Source: [Flexibacter] sp. ATCC 35208 (lineage in GTDB: Bacteria > Bacteroidota > Bacteroidia > Chitinophagales > Chitinophagaceae). Taken from it: DNA of 64,000 nucleotides. The first letter of the stretch is position 1. Each line of letters opens with the position of its first letter. Location: the NCBI RefSeq assembly GCF_001975825.1, contig NZ_MTKN01000024.1:1-64000 (forward strand). The letters are read 5' to 3'. Positions 27,310-35,956 of the stretch are shown one piece after another. The notes under the pieces are model-generated. The model ran no database searches. It had not been told where the DNA came from and worked only from the letters and a program-made list of their open reading frames with translations. A program made the translations under genes and the position numbers.

Positions 27310-27780
27310 TTATAATCTTTCTAATTCTTTTAAATATTCATATTGCAAGTCTTCATGCTGCCCCTCTATCGCCTTCCGGATCTTCTTCATCTGCCCCATA
27401 TATATCGTGACCAATGCCGGACTCTCTCCTACTTTTATGCCCGCTTTCTTAATCTTCATTAAAAAGTACAACAGCAACTCTATCTCCGCCACCTTCGACC
27501 CCGTATACTTTATCTGCTTACTCACTCCCCTCAATATCTTTCTCAAATGCTTCTTCACATAATAAATGTTCGTCTTCGGCTGGGTAGTAAACGCCTCATC
27601 CATTTCCAGCTTCACGGCGGCTATATATCCCTGCAGATCTTCCTCTTCGAATAACAAATAAGACAACAACTCTTTATTGTCATTCTTAAACTTCGCCAAC
27701 CGCAAACATACCTCCATTAGCCTCGCCGGGGGCAATGCCTGCAATTCTTTCTTTATTTCACTGATACTCGCTGGCTTCAT
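27310..27780 (-). CDS. Hypothetical helical protein
   Basis: This 156-residue protein is almost wholly alpha-helical and basic (KKHLRKILRGVSKQIKYTG at about 75-93; LLLYFLMKIKKAGIKVG). I do not recognise a function. Its start overlaps the stop of the SRPBCC gene by 4 bp (27777-27780), so the two are translationally coupled. Confidence 0.8.
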   Translation of the reverse strand: MKPASISEIKKELQALPPARLMEVCLRLAKFKNDNKELLSYLLFEEEDLQGYIAAVKLEMDEAFTTQPKTNIYYVKKHLRKILRGVSKQIKYTGSKVAEIELLLYFLMKIKKAGIKVGESPALVTIYMGQMKKIRKAIEGQHEDLQYEYLKELERL

Positions 27781-28154
27781 GAATAGAAATCAACAAGTGC
27801 TCCAAAATACGCCTCATTCCATCCATCCACAATGTCGTCAAATGCCTCGTCAGGAATATTCGTATGCCTCAGCTCCACATCCGTTCCTTTCTTGTGAGGA
27901 TGAAGTATAATCGTCACAATTGAATCCTCCGGCTGATCCCCGAAATACCACTCCTGCACAATCTTCTTATCCTCCTCAAACTCGAGGTTCATACCCGCAA
28001 TACTGTCTCCCCAAAGGGAAAACTCCGTTCCTGCCTCGGCTTTCATTTCCGCAGGTTCACCGGACCATAACTGAATGGTGTATTGATTGGTCAATGCCTT
28101 GTACAACTCCTCAGGAGCTGCTGGCACCAAAAAGTGCTTTTTATAATCCTTCAT
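27777..28154 (-). CDS. SRPBCC/AHSA1-like (START-fold) protein
   Basis: This 125-residue protein matches the AHSA1 branch of the SRPBCC fold: KKHFLVPAAPEELYKALTN at the N-terminus, WGDSIAGMNLEFEEDKKIVQ in the middle and the closing helix WNEAYFGALVDFY. The fold has a deep hydrophobic pocket; relatives activate Hsp90 or bind lipids. First gene of a pair with the helical protein that follows. Ligand unknown. Confidence 0.88.
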   Translation of the reverse strand: MKDYKKHFLVPAAPEELYKALTNQYTIQLWSGEPAEMKAEAGTEFSLWGDSIAGMNLEFEEDKKIVQEWYFGDQPEDSIVTIILHPHKKGTDVELRHTNIPDEAFDDIVDGWNEAYFGALVDFYS

Positions 28155-28231
28155 AATGCTGCAAAACTACTTTTTCTGTTGCAATAACCACTCGTACAAG
28201 GCAGGTTTCTCAAACAAATTCGAAAAAACAG

Positions 28232-28258
28232 ATCGGGCAGCCTTGTGAGCTGCCCGAT
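28232..28258 (-). terminator. Terminator of the GH20 gene
   Basis: A 9 bp stem (28232-28240 with 28250-28258), followed on the minus strand by a TGTTTTTT run. Confidence 0.85.
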
Positions 28259-28288
28259 AAAAATATTAAATTAGTTCATGTGAAATAT

Positions 28289-30592
28289 TTATTTCGCTAC
28301 CTGCAACCACTCGTCCGGCAGCCTTCCAATCTTACCTCCATTCACCCTATATTCCAGCTTCAACGTATAACCGCCACCGCCTTCTACAAACTTCACCTCG
28401 ATCGGATGCAAACCCTTTTGCAGCGCAATCTGTCCGCTCTTTTGCAACGGCGCATGCCAGCCATCATTATCCACTACCTTCTCACTATCTATATAAAGGT
28501 TCGCACCATCATCCGCCGTCAGGAAGAAACTATATATCGCCGTCTCAGGAACATTGATAAAGCCTTTCAGCGTCGCGGCAAATGGCTTGCCACCATGCCC
28601 CATACTATCAGGCATGATCACATTGTTTACATACCCGCTGCTATCAGGAGTATCTTTCAGTGTCGTCACACTCTTAAATGATCCATCGAAATAATTCAAC
28701 TTCAATCCCTGCTGCAAACCAATCACTTCAGTCGGTTTGAAGAATGATTGTGGTTTATAGTTCAAAGTATATATCTCTCCATGCACACCATCTGGCTTAA
28801 ACGCCGCAATACGCAGGGAAATCTTACCCGGAATAATATAATCAGCGGGCAATTCAGGAGACTTTACTGTCGGCGCCGTACCATCTGTCGTATAACGGAT
28901 CGTCATCTCAGGAGAAGGCTTCGCGATTGCAAGTTTGGTCTTTCCTACAAATACATTTTCTTCTGTAAACCCATCCAGATCTGGCATACGGTAGTGTACC
29001 TTCATCTTGTCCAGACGCTTATACTGCGCCATCAGACGCTGAGAATACCCGTCAAAATCGGATTTATGTGTCCATAATACCTCTGCCAGCGCTGTCATAC
29101 GTGGCATATACATAAAGTCTGCACGATTTTCAGAAGGGATCATCTCCGTCCAGATATTCGCCTGCGCACCAATGATGTAACGGCCTTCTTCGGCTGTCAA
29201 CCCCTTTGGAACCGGCTCAAAATGATACACGTTAGCGATAGAGTTCCTGTCAGGAATACCATCAAAATACAAAGGATTACCCGGCGTCATGATCACATAA
29301 TTCCCGTTCTTAGCCGCATGCACTGGTGCTGAAGGTACCCAGCTTCTCCAATACATCACGACTGCCGTAGGACTCACTCCACCTTCCAGGATCTCGTCCC
29401 AGCCAATCAGCTTCTTCCCTTTGGAATTAAAGAACTTTTCCATTCTCTTCACAAAGTAGCTCTGCAGTTCATCAACATCTTTGATATTGTGTTCTTTCAT
29501 GAAATCCTTTACACCGTCAAAGTGCTCCCAGGTAGACTTGTCCACTTCGTCCGCACCCAGGTGAATGTATTGAGATGGGAACAATGCCGCAATTTCAGTA
29601 AATACATTCTCTGCAAATTCGAAGGTCGTTTCTTTGCAAGGACAAATAGGCGTGGTAAACAATTTACCCCATTTCACACCACCCTGACAACTCAGGAAAG
29701 GATACTCCCTGATAGCCGCCATCATATGACCCGGCATATCGATTTCAGGGATGATTTCGATATGACGTGCTGCTGCATAAGCAATCAGGTCTTTCATCTG
29801 GGCCTGTGTATAGAAGCCGCCGTACAGAGTTTTGCCATCTTTGTGAATAATGTGAGAAGCGTCGATCGCCATATCCGGATTGGTTTTGGCTTTCTCCATA
29901 CAGGCAGAATCCTGGTTGTTCCATTCACGCCATGCACCCTTTTCTGTCAGCAAAGGATATTTTTTGATTTCAATACGCCAACCCTGATCATCTGTCAGGT
30001 GCAGGTGTAATTTATTCATCTTGTACAAGGCGAGTACGTTGATGAATTTTTTCAGATAGTCGATTGAGAAAAAGTGACGGGACAAATCCAGGTGCATACC
30101 ACGCCAGCCATATACAGGGTGGTCGGTGATGTCCGCAGCAGGGATGGCGATCTTCGCCAGTTTGGTGGTAGCACCTTCTACTGATACCGGCATCAGCTGA
30201 CGCAGGGTCTGAATCGCGCGGAACATACCGGTAGGCGTTTTTGCACCTATCTGAATTTCCTGCGTGCTGATCTGCAAAGTGTAATCTTCTTCGCCTTCCA
30301 GCTGATCGTTCTGTGTCAATACAATGGAACCCGCACCTGCTTTGGTACCTGCAGGCAATGCCTGACCTAAGCCCTGTTTGATGAGTGACTGTAACTGTGC
30401 CGCCTCATTGCTGAAAGCTTTTCCGGAAGGAACAACCAATTTCGTTTTTGCGGTAATGACAAATTCTCCAGCCTGTGGCACCAACTGTTGCGGATAAGGA
30501 ATGATTCCGTAACGGGATGGTGCTGCATCCTGGGCACGTGCTACCTGAAAGAGTAACAATACACCCAGTGCCAGTGCACTTTTTTTCAACAT
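28289..30592 (-). CDS. GH20 beta-N-acetylhexosaminidase with C-terminal PA14 domain
   Basis: This 767-residue exported enzyme removes terminal N-acetylglucosamine or N-acetylgalactosamine from glycans. After the signal peptide (1-20) come the GH20 N-terminal beta domain (about 28-155), the catalytic barrel (about 158-510) with HLGADEV holding the Asp348-Glu349 pair used in substrate-assisted catalysis, a chitobiase-type C-terminal region (about 535-615) and a PA14 domain (about 625-760, YSFFLTADDGANLYIDSEKV), which probably binds sugar. It has its own terminator and lies 2-3 kb from GH127. Confidence 0.96.
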   Translation of the reverse strand: MLKKSALALGVLLLFQVARAQDAAPSRYGIIPYPQQLVPQAGEFVITAKTKLVVPSGKAFSNEAAQLQSLIKQGLGQALPAGTKAGAGSIVLTQNDQLEGEEDYTLQISTQEIQIGAKTPTGMFRAIQTLRQLMPVSVEGATTKLAKIAIPAADITDHPVYGWRGMHLDLSRHFFSIDYLKKFINVLALYKMNKLHLHLTDDQGWRIEIKKYPLLTEKGAWREWNNQDSACMEKAKTNPDMAIDASHIIHKDGKTLYGGFYTQAQMKDLIAYAAARHIEIIPEIDMPGHMMAAIREYPFLSCQGGVKWGKLFTTPICPCKETTFEFAENVFTEIAALFPSQYIHLGADEVDKSTWEHFDGVKDFMKEHNIKDVDELQSYFVKRMEKFFNSKGKKLIGWDEILEGGVSPTAVVMYWRSWVPSAPVHAAKNGNYVIMTPGNPLYFDGIPDRNSIANVYHFEPVPKGLTAEEGRYIIGAQANIWTEMIPSENRADFMYMPRMTALAEVLWTHKSDFDGYSQRLMAQYKRLDKMKVHYRMPDLDGFTEENVFVGKTKLAIAKPSPEMTIRYTTDGTAPTVKSPELPADYIIPGKISLRIAAFKPDGVHGEIYTLNYKPQSFFKPTEVIGLQQGLKLNYFDGSFKSVTTLKDTPDSSGYVNNVIMPDSMGHGGKPFAATLKGFINVPETAIYSFFLTADDGANLYIDSEKVVDNDGWHAPLQKSGQIALQKGLHPIEVKFVEGGGGYTLKLEYRVNGGKIGRLPDEWLQVAK

Positions 30593-30698
30593 AATTTACT
30601 TTTAAGCATGATAAGGAAGTCAGCAAAGTACCAAGAATTATGGCACCAAACTGATGCGATATTGCTAAATTATACAGTAATATTAGCGCTTACAGCTT

Positions 30699-31298
30699 CT
30701 ATATCGCTACATTCACAATATTCAATAACCGGAAGAACCTTTCCTCTTCCATCTCCTGTACCTCCCCCGGCTGCAAATCTCCCAACAACAGATCTTCTAT
30801 AGAGATCCGTATCAGCCTTTTCGTCTGATGCCCCACAGCTGACGTCATCTTCCTCACCTGGTGAAACTTGCCCTCCGTCAGCGTGATCGTAATCCACGTC
30901 CTTGGCAGGTACTCCTTCAGATCATGCGCCCTTGGCCCTACATTCGCCGGCTTTTCTACTACCTGCACATCACAGGGCGGCGTTACGTAATCCACACCCC
31001 CTTTAATACGAATGGTCACACCGGTACGCAATTTCTCTAGCGCCTCAGCACTAATCACCTTATTGACCATCACGAGATAAGTACGCTTGTGTGGTGTATC
31101 GCTTTCAAATAATAACCGGGTGACTTTTTTATTGGTTGTAAGAATAAGCAATCCTTCGGAATGGTTGTCGAGTCTGCCCACAGCATGAATGCCTTCGGGA
31201 AAATCATAATCCAGTTCGCCCAAAAGATGAACTTTGTCAGGGCTCACGAACTGCGACACCATGTCGTAAGGCTTGTTAATAATGAAATAACGATCCAT
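30699..31298 (-). CDS. RsuA/RluE-family 23S rRNA pseudouridine synthase
   Basis: This 199-residue enzyme converts a uridine in ribosomal RNA to pseudouridine. The catalytic Asp is in GRLDNHSEGLLILT (about 41-54) and the RsuA-family C-terminal motif is KFHQVRKMTSAVGHQTKRLI (about 144-163). It lacks the N-terminal S4 RNA-binding domain, as in RluE, the likely equivalent. Single gene. Confidence 0.92.
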   Translation of the reverse strand: MDRYFIINKPYDMVSQFVSPDKVHLLGELDYDFPEGIHAVGRLDNHSEGLLILTTNKKVTRLLFESDTPHKRTYLVMVNKVISAEALEKLRTGVTIRIKGGVDYVTPPCDVQVVEKPANVGPRAHDLKEYLPRTWITITLTEGKFHQVRKMTSAVGHQTKRLIRISIEDLLLGDLQPGEVQEMEEERFFRLLNIVNVAI

Positions 31299-31376
31299 AA
31301 AATTCTGCTAATATACAGGCAAATCTGATTAATATCTATTTAACCCATTCCCGGGGGAAACCATAATTTCATCCCT

Positions 31377-33779
31377 ATGAAGATAAAGACACTCATCATC
31401 GCAACGACTGGATTTTGTAGCACCCTCCAGGCACAGGTGAAAAAAGATTATCCCATACAGCCTGTGGCCTTCACACAGGTAAAGGTCTCCGACAATTTCT
31501 GGGCACCCAAGATCAGGGTGAATGCAGAAGTAACGATTCCCTATACCCTGGAACAATGTCGCAAGACAGGCCGCATCGACAATTTCAGACGTGCCGCCCA
31601 TACCATTCCCGGCGATTCTATGACGGAATATACATTTGACGATACGGATCTGTACAAAGTGATTGAAGGAGCTTCGTATGGTTTGCAGGTGAAAAAGAAC
31701 CCCGAACTGGAAAAGTACCTCGATTCACTGATTGCTATTATCGGCGCTGCACAGGAAAAAGATGGTTATTTATATACTTTCCGTACCGTACACTCCGCGC
31801 ATCCGCATCCATGGATGGGCACGAAGAGATGGGAAATGGAAGAAGACCTGAGTCATGAACTGTACAATGCCGGTCATCTGTACGAGGCCGCTGTGGCACA
31901 TTATCAGGCTACTGGCAAAAAGACATTATTGAATATTGCTATCAAAAACGCAGACCTGCTGGTGAAAACTTTCGGCTATGGCAAAGAAGAAAAATGGCCC
32001 GGCCACCAGATCGTAGAAACAGGTCTGACAAAATTATACCGTGTCACCGGCGATACTGCCTATCTGCATCTGGCAAAGTTCTTCCTCGATGTACGAGGTC
32101 CCGGATCTCCATATAGCGGTGAATACAACCAGTCTTTTACAAAAGTAGTAGATCAGCACGAAGCCAAAGGTCATGCCGTAAGAGCTACCTATATGTACAC
32201 CGGCATGGCAGATGTAGCTGCACTCACAGGTGATCAGCAATACCTGCATGCCATCGATGACATCTGGAATGATGTGGTAGATAAAAAGCTCTACATTACC
32301 GGAGGCATTGGTGCTACCGGCAATGGCGAAGCATTTGGACAGGCATACGAACTTCCAAATATGAGTGCTTATGCTGAGACCTGCGCTGCTATCGCGAACG
32401 TATACTGGAATAGCAGGATGTTCCTGCTGCATGGCGATGCGAAATATATCGATGTACTGGAACGTACTTTATACAATGGATTATTATCTGGTGTATCTCT
32501 TTCAGGAGATCGGTTCTTTTATCCGAATCCATTAGCGTCTATGGGACAGCATCAAAGAAGTGCGTGGTTTGGTTGTGCCTGTTGTATTTCAAATATGACG
32601 CGATTCCTGCCTTCTATGCCCGGATATATTTACGCCCAGAACCAAAACAATCTCTATATAAATCTCTTTGCTGGTAATACAGCTTCTATTAAATTACCGG
32701 TTGGTGCTGTTCAGATCACACAAACCACCAATTACCCATGGGATGGACAGGTCGATATTGCAGTGGCACCTGCCAAAGCAGCGAACTTTGCACTGCATAT
32801 CCGTATTCCTGAATGGGCAAAAGGCTCCCCTGTACCGGGCAACTTATATTACGATGCAGATAGTGCCAGTCTGCCTAAACTGGCCATCCTGCTAAATGGT
32901 AAACCTGCTACTTACAAAATGGAAAAAGGGTTTGCTGTCATTACCCGTAACTGGAAAGCAGGTGATAAAATAAGACTTGACTTTCCCATGAGCGTACAAA
33001 AGATTATGGCCAACGATCAGGTAGTTGCTGATAGAAAACGATTCGCCCTGGAACGTGGTCCTATCATGTATTGCCTGGAAGGCCCGGATAATAAAGATGC
33101 CACTGTACAAAATATTGTCGTAGATAAAAATGCTACTGTGAATGCTGTTTATAAACCTGATATGCTGAACGGTGTAACCGTATTACAGATGAATGGTAGC
33201 TCTTCCAGCCGGCAGTTAAACAGCGATCAACTCATTACATCCACTCAAACAGTAATAGCTATTCCATACTACGCATGGGCAAATCGTGGTCCCGGTGAAA
33301 TGGCTGTATGGATTCCTTTCGAAGCCTCTGCGGCAAGACCAAAGCCAGCTCCAACCATTGCCTCCAAAGCAAAAGTAAGTGCGGGCATAAAAAACAAACG
33401 GATGTTCATGGCACTGAATGATCAGTACGATCCACTGGATTCTCATGACAACAGTTCACTCTATCTGCATTGGTGGCCAAAACAGGATACGCTGGAATGG
33501 GTGCAGTACGATTTCGATCAGGCGTATACAATTTCCAGTTCTAAAGTATACTGGTATGATGACGGACCTTTTGGTGGATGTCGTATTCCTGTATCCTGGA
33601 AACTCTATTATAAAAAAGGTGATGAATGGATACCTGTCGTAAATAAAACACCTTACGAAATAGCAAAAGACAAATACAATAACGTAACTTTTGAACCTGT
33701 GAACACTACCGCCTTAAGGCTGGAAGTACAGTTGCCAAAAGACAATTCATCAGGTATTCATGAATGGAGTGTACAATGA
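31377..33779 (+). CDS. GH127 beta-L-arabinofuranosidase
   Basis: This 800-residue exported enzyme (signal to about residue 20) has the all-helical barrel of GH127. By alignment to the Bifidobacterium HypBA1 pattern, the zinc ligands are Glu334 and Cys336 (YAETCAAIAN) and Cys402-Cys403 (GCACCISN), Cys402 being the nucleophile. The C-terminal 150 residues (about 655-800) form a discoidin-like beta-sandwich (LEWVQYDFDQAYTISSSKVY). It releases L-arabinofuranose from plant glycans or glycoproteins. A small lipoprotein-like frame overlaps its stop codon. Confidence 0.95.
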   Translation: MKIKTLIIATTGFCSTLQAQVKKDYPIQPVAFTQVKVSDNFWAPKIRVNAEVTIPYTLEQCRKTGRIDNFRRAAHTIPGDSMTEYTFDDTDLYKVIEGASYGLQVKKNPELEKYLDSLIAIIGAAQEKDGYLYTFRTVHSAHPHPWMGTKRWEMEEDLSHELYNAGHLYEAAVAHYQATGKKTLLNIAIKNADLLVKTFGYGKEEKWPGHQIVETGLTKLYRVTGDTAYLHLAKFFLDVRGPGSPYSGEYNQSFTKVVDQHEAKGHAVRATYMYTGMADVAALTGDQQYLHAIDDIWNDVVDKKLYITGGIGATGNGEAFGQAYELPNMSAYAETCAAIANVYWNSRMFLLHGDAKYIDVLERTLYNGLLSGVSLSGDRFFYPNPLASMGQHQRSAWFGCACCISNMTRFLPSMPGYIYAQNQNNLYINLFAGNTASIKLPVGAVQITQTTNYPWDGQVDIAVAPAKAANFALHIRIPEWAKGSPVPGNLYYDADSASLPKLAILLNGKPATYKMEKGFAVITRNWKAGDKIRLDFPMSVQKIMANDQVVADRKRFALERGPIMYCLEGPDNKDATVQNIVVDKNATVNAVYKPDMLNGVTVLQMNGSSSSRQLNSDQLITSTQTVIAIPYYAWANRGPGEMAVWIPFEASAARPKPAPTIASKAKVSAGIKNKRMFMALNDQYDPLDSHDNSSLYLHWWPKQDTLEWVQYDFDQAYTISSSKVYWYDDGPFGGCRIPVSWKLYYKKGDEWIPVVNKTPYEIAKDKYNNVTFEPVNTTALRLEVQLPKDNSSGIHEWSVQ

Positions 33780-33916
33780 TAAGAACCCTTGCACTATTCA
33801 TCGTCTGCACCTTTGCACAAAGCTGCTATCAGTATACCATCACCCTTTCTCCGGAAAGGGTGCATGTTTTTCTTTCAGTAAAAGGTAATCAGGCTGACTC
33901 ACTGGCATTCAATTAG
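33776..33916 (+). CDS. Possible 46-residue lipoprotein overlapping the GH127 stop
   Basis: The ATG overlaps the GH127 TGA by 3 bases (ATGA at 33776-33779), a common sign of coupled translation. The 46 codons give a hydrophobic start (MIRTLALFIVCTFAQSC) with a possible lipid Cys at 17 and a polar tail ending AFN. It may be a small accessory lipoprotein or the stub of a larger gene removed by deletion; no continuation is seen downstream. Confidence 0.5.
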   Translation: MIRTLALFIVCTFAQSCYQYTITLSPERVHVFLSVKGNQADSLAFN

Positions 33917-33984
33917 ATTGCCACAGTGTTTGCAATGCATTGGATAAAATATTAGGGATATTTACGAACATACAATATCCAGGG

Positions 33985-34551
33985 CTAAAACAAAAATATA
34001 GATATCACCTTCAGCATCGTCCTCAAATGATGCAATGCATAGGTAATCTGATTCTCAACCGTCCTCTTCGAAATTCCTAACTTCCCCGCTATCTGGTCGT
34101 TCGACAAATGTTCCTGTCTGCTCAGTAAAAACACCTCCCTGCACCGCTTCGGCAACCTCCGCACAAACTCCTCCACACTATCCTCCAGTTCCTGTCGCGA
34201 CAACTGCTGATACCCCTCATTCTGAACAGCATAATCATCCAACTGCCCGATATCCTCATTAAACGACAATGGCTTCACCTTCTGCTTCTTCAAATGTTTG
34301 TACACATGATACCGCCCCGCCGCCTTTAAATACGCCGAGAAAGAAAGTATTTCTAATTGTTCTCTCTTTAACCAGATGTTCAGGAAAATGTCGTGGGTGA
34401 TTTCTTTACTGACTTCCCTGTCCTTTAAATGGAAAAATACAGTTGTGTATACAGACTGCCAATGCTTCTTAAAGAAGTAAGAAAAAGCAACCTGATCCCC
34501 CTTTAATATGGACTCCCAAAGTTCATGGTCTGATAAATGGCCTAAGCACAT
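33985..34551 (-). CDS. ECF RNA polymerase sigma factor of the second SusCD locus
   Basis: This 188-residue sigma factor starts best at 34551 (MCLGHLSDHELWESILKGD); a longer frame adds 25 residues with no sigma character. Region 2 lies at about 15-85 (KEITHDIFLNIWLKRE) and region 4 at about 125-180 (LPKRCREVFLLSRQ, LSNDQIAGKLGISKRTVE). Here the sigma gene is divergent from its FecR gene (34712), unlike the first locus where both are on one strand. Confidence 0.93.
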   Translation of the reverse strand: MCLGHLSDHELWESILKGDQVAFSYFFKKHWQSVYTTVFFHLKDREVSKEITHDIFLNIWLKREQLEILSFSAYLKAAGRYHVYKHLKKQKVKPLSFNEDIGQLDDYAVQNEGYQQLSRQELEDSVEEFVRRLPKRCREVFLLSRQEHLSNDQIAGKLGISKRTVENQITYALHHLRTMLKVISIFLF

Positions 34552-34711
34552 GATAAATGGACATAACGTAGTGTGGATTAAAGGTAACAATTTGCCAGAG
34601 ATTATTCTTTTTTTTTCCGGCCCCACTCGTCTTCAAAAAATATTTTTCAAATTTATGTGTGTGAGTCCCCAAAAGGGTCTCTAGTTTATCAGATACCTAT
34701 AAATCAAACAA

Positions 34712-35848
34712 ATGAGTCCACGGGAATTCTTTTTGCTATACGAAAAACTGTTATCAGGCACGATCACAGCCGAAGAAAAACTACGACTACAGGAATATAC
34801 CGACCAAATGGAAGCGGAAGAACACCCCTGGCAAGCTGAAATGGGTGACAAAACCGAAATAGAAAACGAATTACACGCACTGCTCGAACAGGAGATCAAA
34901 CCTAAAAAACGAACCGGCATCAAGACACTGACCACTATTCTCACAGCAGCTGCTGCTTTTACCGGCCTCTTCATCCTACTTTCATCCATCTATAAAAACA
35001 ATCCAACCCTGCCGCCATCAACGCTAAAAAACCTTGCATCCAACAAGGTGACGCCCGGCTGCAATAAGGCTATCCTGACCCTCGCAGACGGCTCCTCTAT
35101 CACGCTGGACAGCGCAGGGGCAGGTTCCCTGACCACAAAAAACGGTGTAATCATTAAACAGGTTCAAAATGGACTCATAGAATATAACGACAAAACTGGC
35201 AGTAGCGCCACCTCCTGGAGCACGATCTCCACCCCTACCGGTGGACAATACCAGATCGTACTCGAAGACGGTACCAAAGCATGGCTCAACGCCACTTCCT
35301 CCCTTCGATTCCCAACTACCTTCAGGAACAATGAAAGGACAGTGGAAATAAGCGGGGAAGTATATTTTGAAATTGCTACAAACGAATCCAAACCATTTAA
35401 GGTAAACTTCGACGGCAACACCATTACAGTACTGGGCACACACTTCAACGTCATGGCTTACAAAGACGAGGCGAAAAGTAAAGTGACCCTGCTGCAAGGC
35501 GCTGTCAAAGTGAACAACCACTCAGGCGAACAATTACTGAAACCGGGTATGCAGGCACAAATGACTGACTCAAACACCCGGATCACCACCTGCAAAGCAA
35601 ACTTAGAAGAAGTCATAGCCTGGAAAAACGGCTACTTTACTTTTGACCATGAAAACATACAAAGCATTATGCGAAAACTTGCACGCTGGTATGACGTAAG
35701 GGTAAATTACCAAGGTGATATGAACGGAAAGATCTTTTCCGGCACTATTTCACGTTTTGATAATATTTCGGAAGTACTCAGCATGATCGAACTCACCGGC
35801 ACCATCCACTTCAGGATTCAGGGAAGGGAGCTGACGGTGTTACCTTAA
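34712..35848 (+). CDS. FecR-family anti-sigma factor of the second SusCD locus
   Basis: This is a 378-residue membrane signal relay protein: cytoplasmic N-terminal part (1-68), one membrane helix (about 71-94), a FecR domain (about 165-270; STPTGGQYQIVLEDGTKAWL, ISGEVYFEI) and a DUF4974 domain (about 305-378; ITTCKANLEE to the end). It is followed by the SusC gene after 108 bp on the same strand and divergent from the sigma gene. Confidence 0.95.
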   Translation: MSPREFFLLYEKLLSGTITAEEKLRLQEYTDQMEAEEHPWQAEMGDKTEIENELHALLEQEIKPKKRTGIKTLTTILTAAAAFTGLFILLSSIYKNNPTLPPSTLKNLASNKVTPGCNKAILTLADGSSITLDSAGAGSLTTKNGVIIKQVQNGLIEYNDKTGSSATSWSTISTPTGGQYQIVLEDGTKAWLNATSSLRFPTTFRNNERTVEISGEVYFEIATNESKPFKVNFDGNTITVLGTHFNVMAYKDEAKSKVTLLQGAVKVNNHSGEQLLKPGMQAQMTDSNTRITTCKANLEEVIAWKNGYFTFDHENIQSIMRKLARWYDVRVNYQGDMNGKIFSGTISRFDNISEVLSMIELTGTIHFRIQGRELTVLP

Positions 35849-35956
35849 CATCATCCACTTTAATTTTTTTACACAACCGGCGCAAACCCTGCACCGGTAA
35901 GGGAATTCTATTGCTAAAAAAACACACATTCATAAATTCCAACAAAACGTACATCT

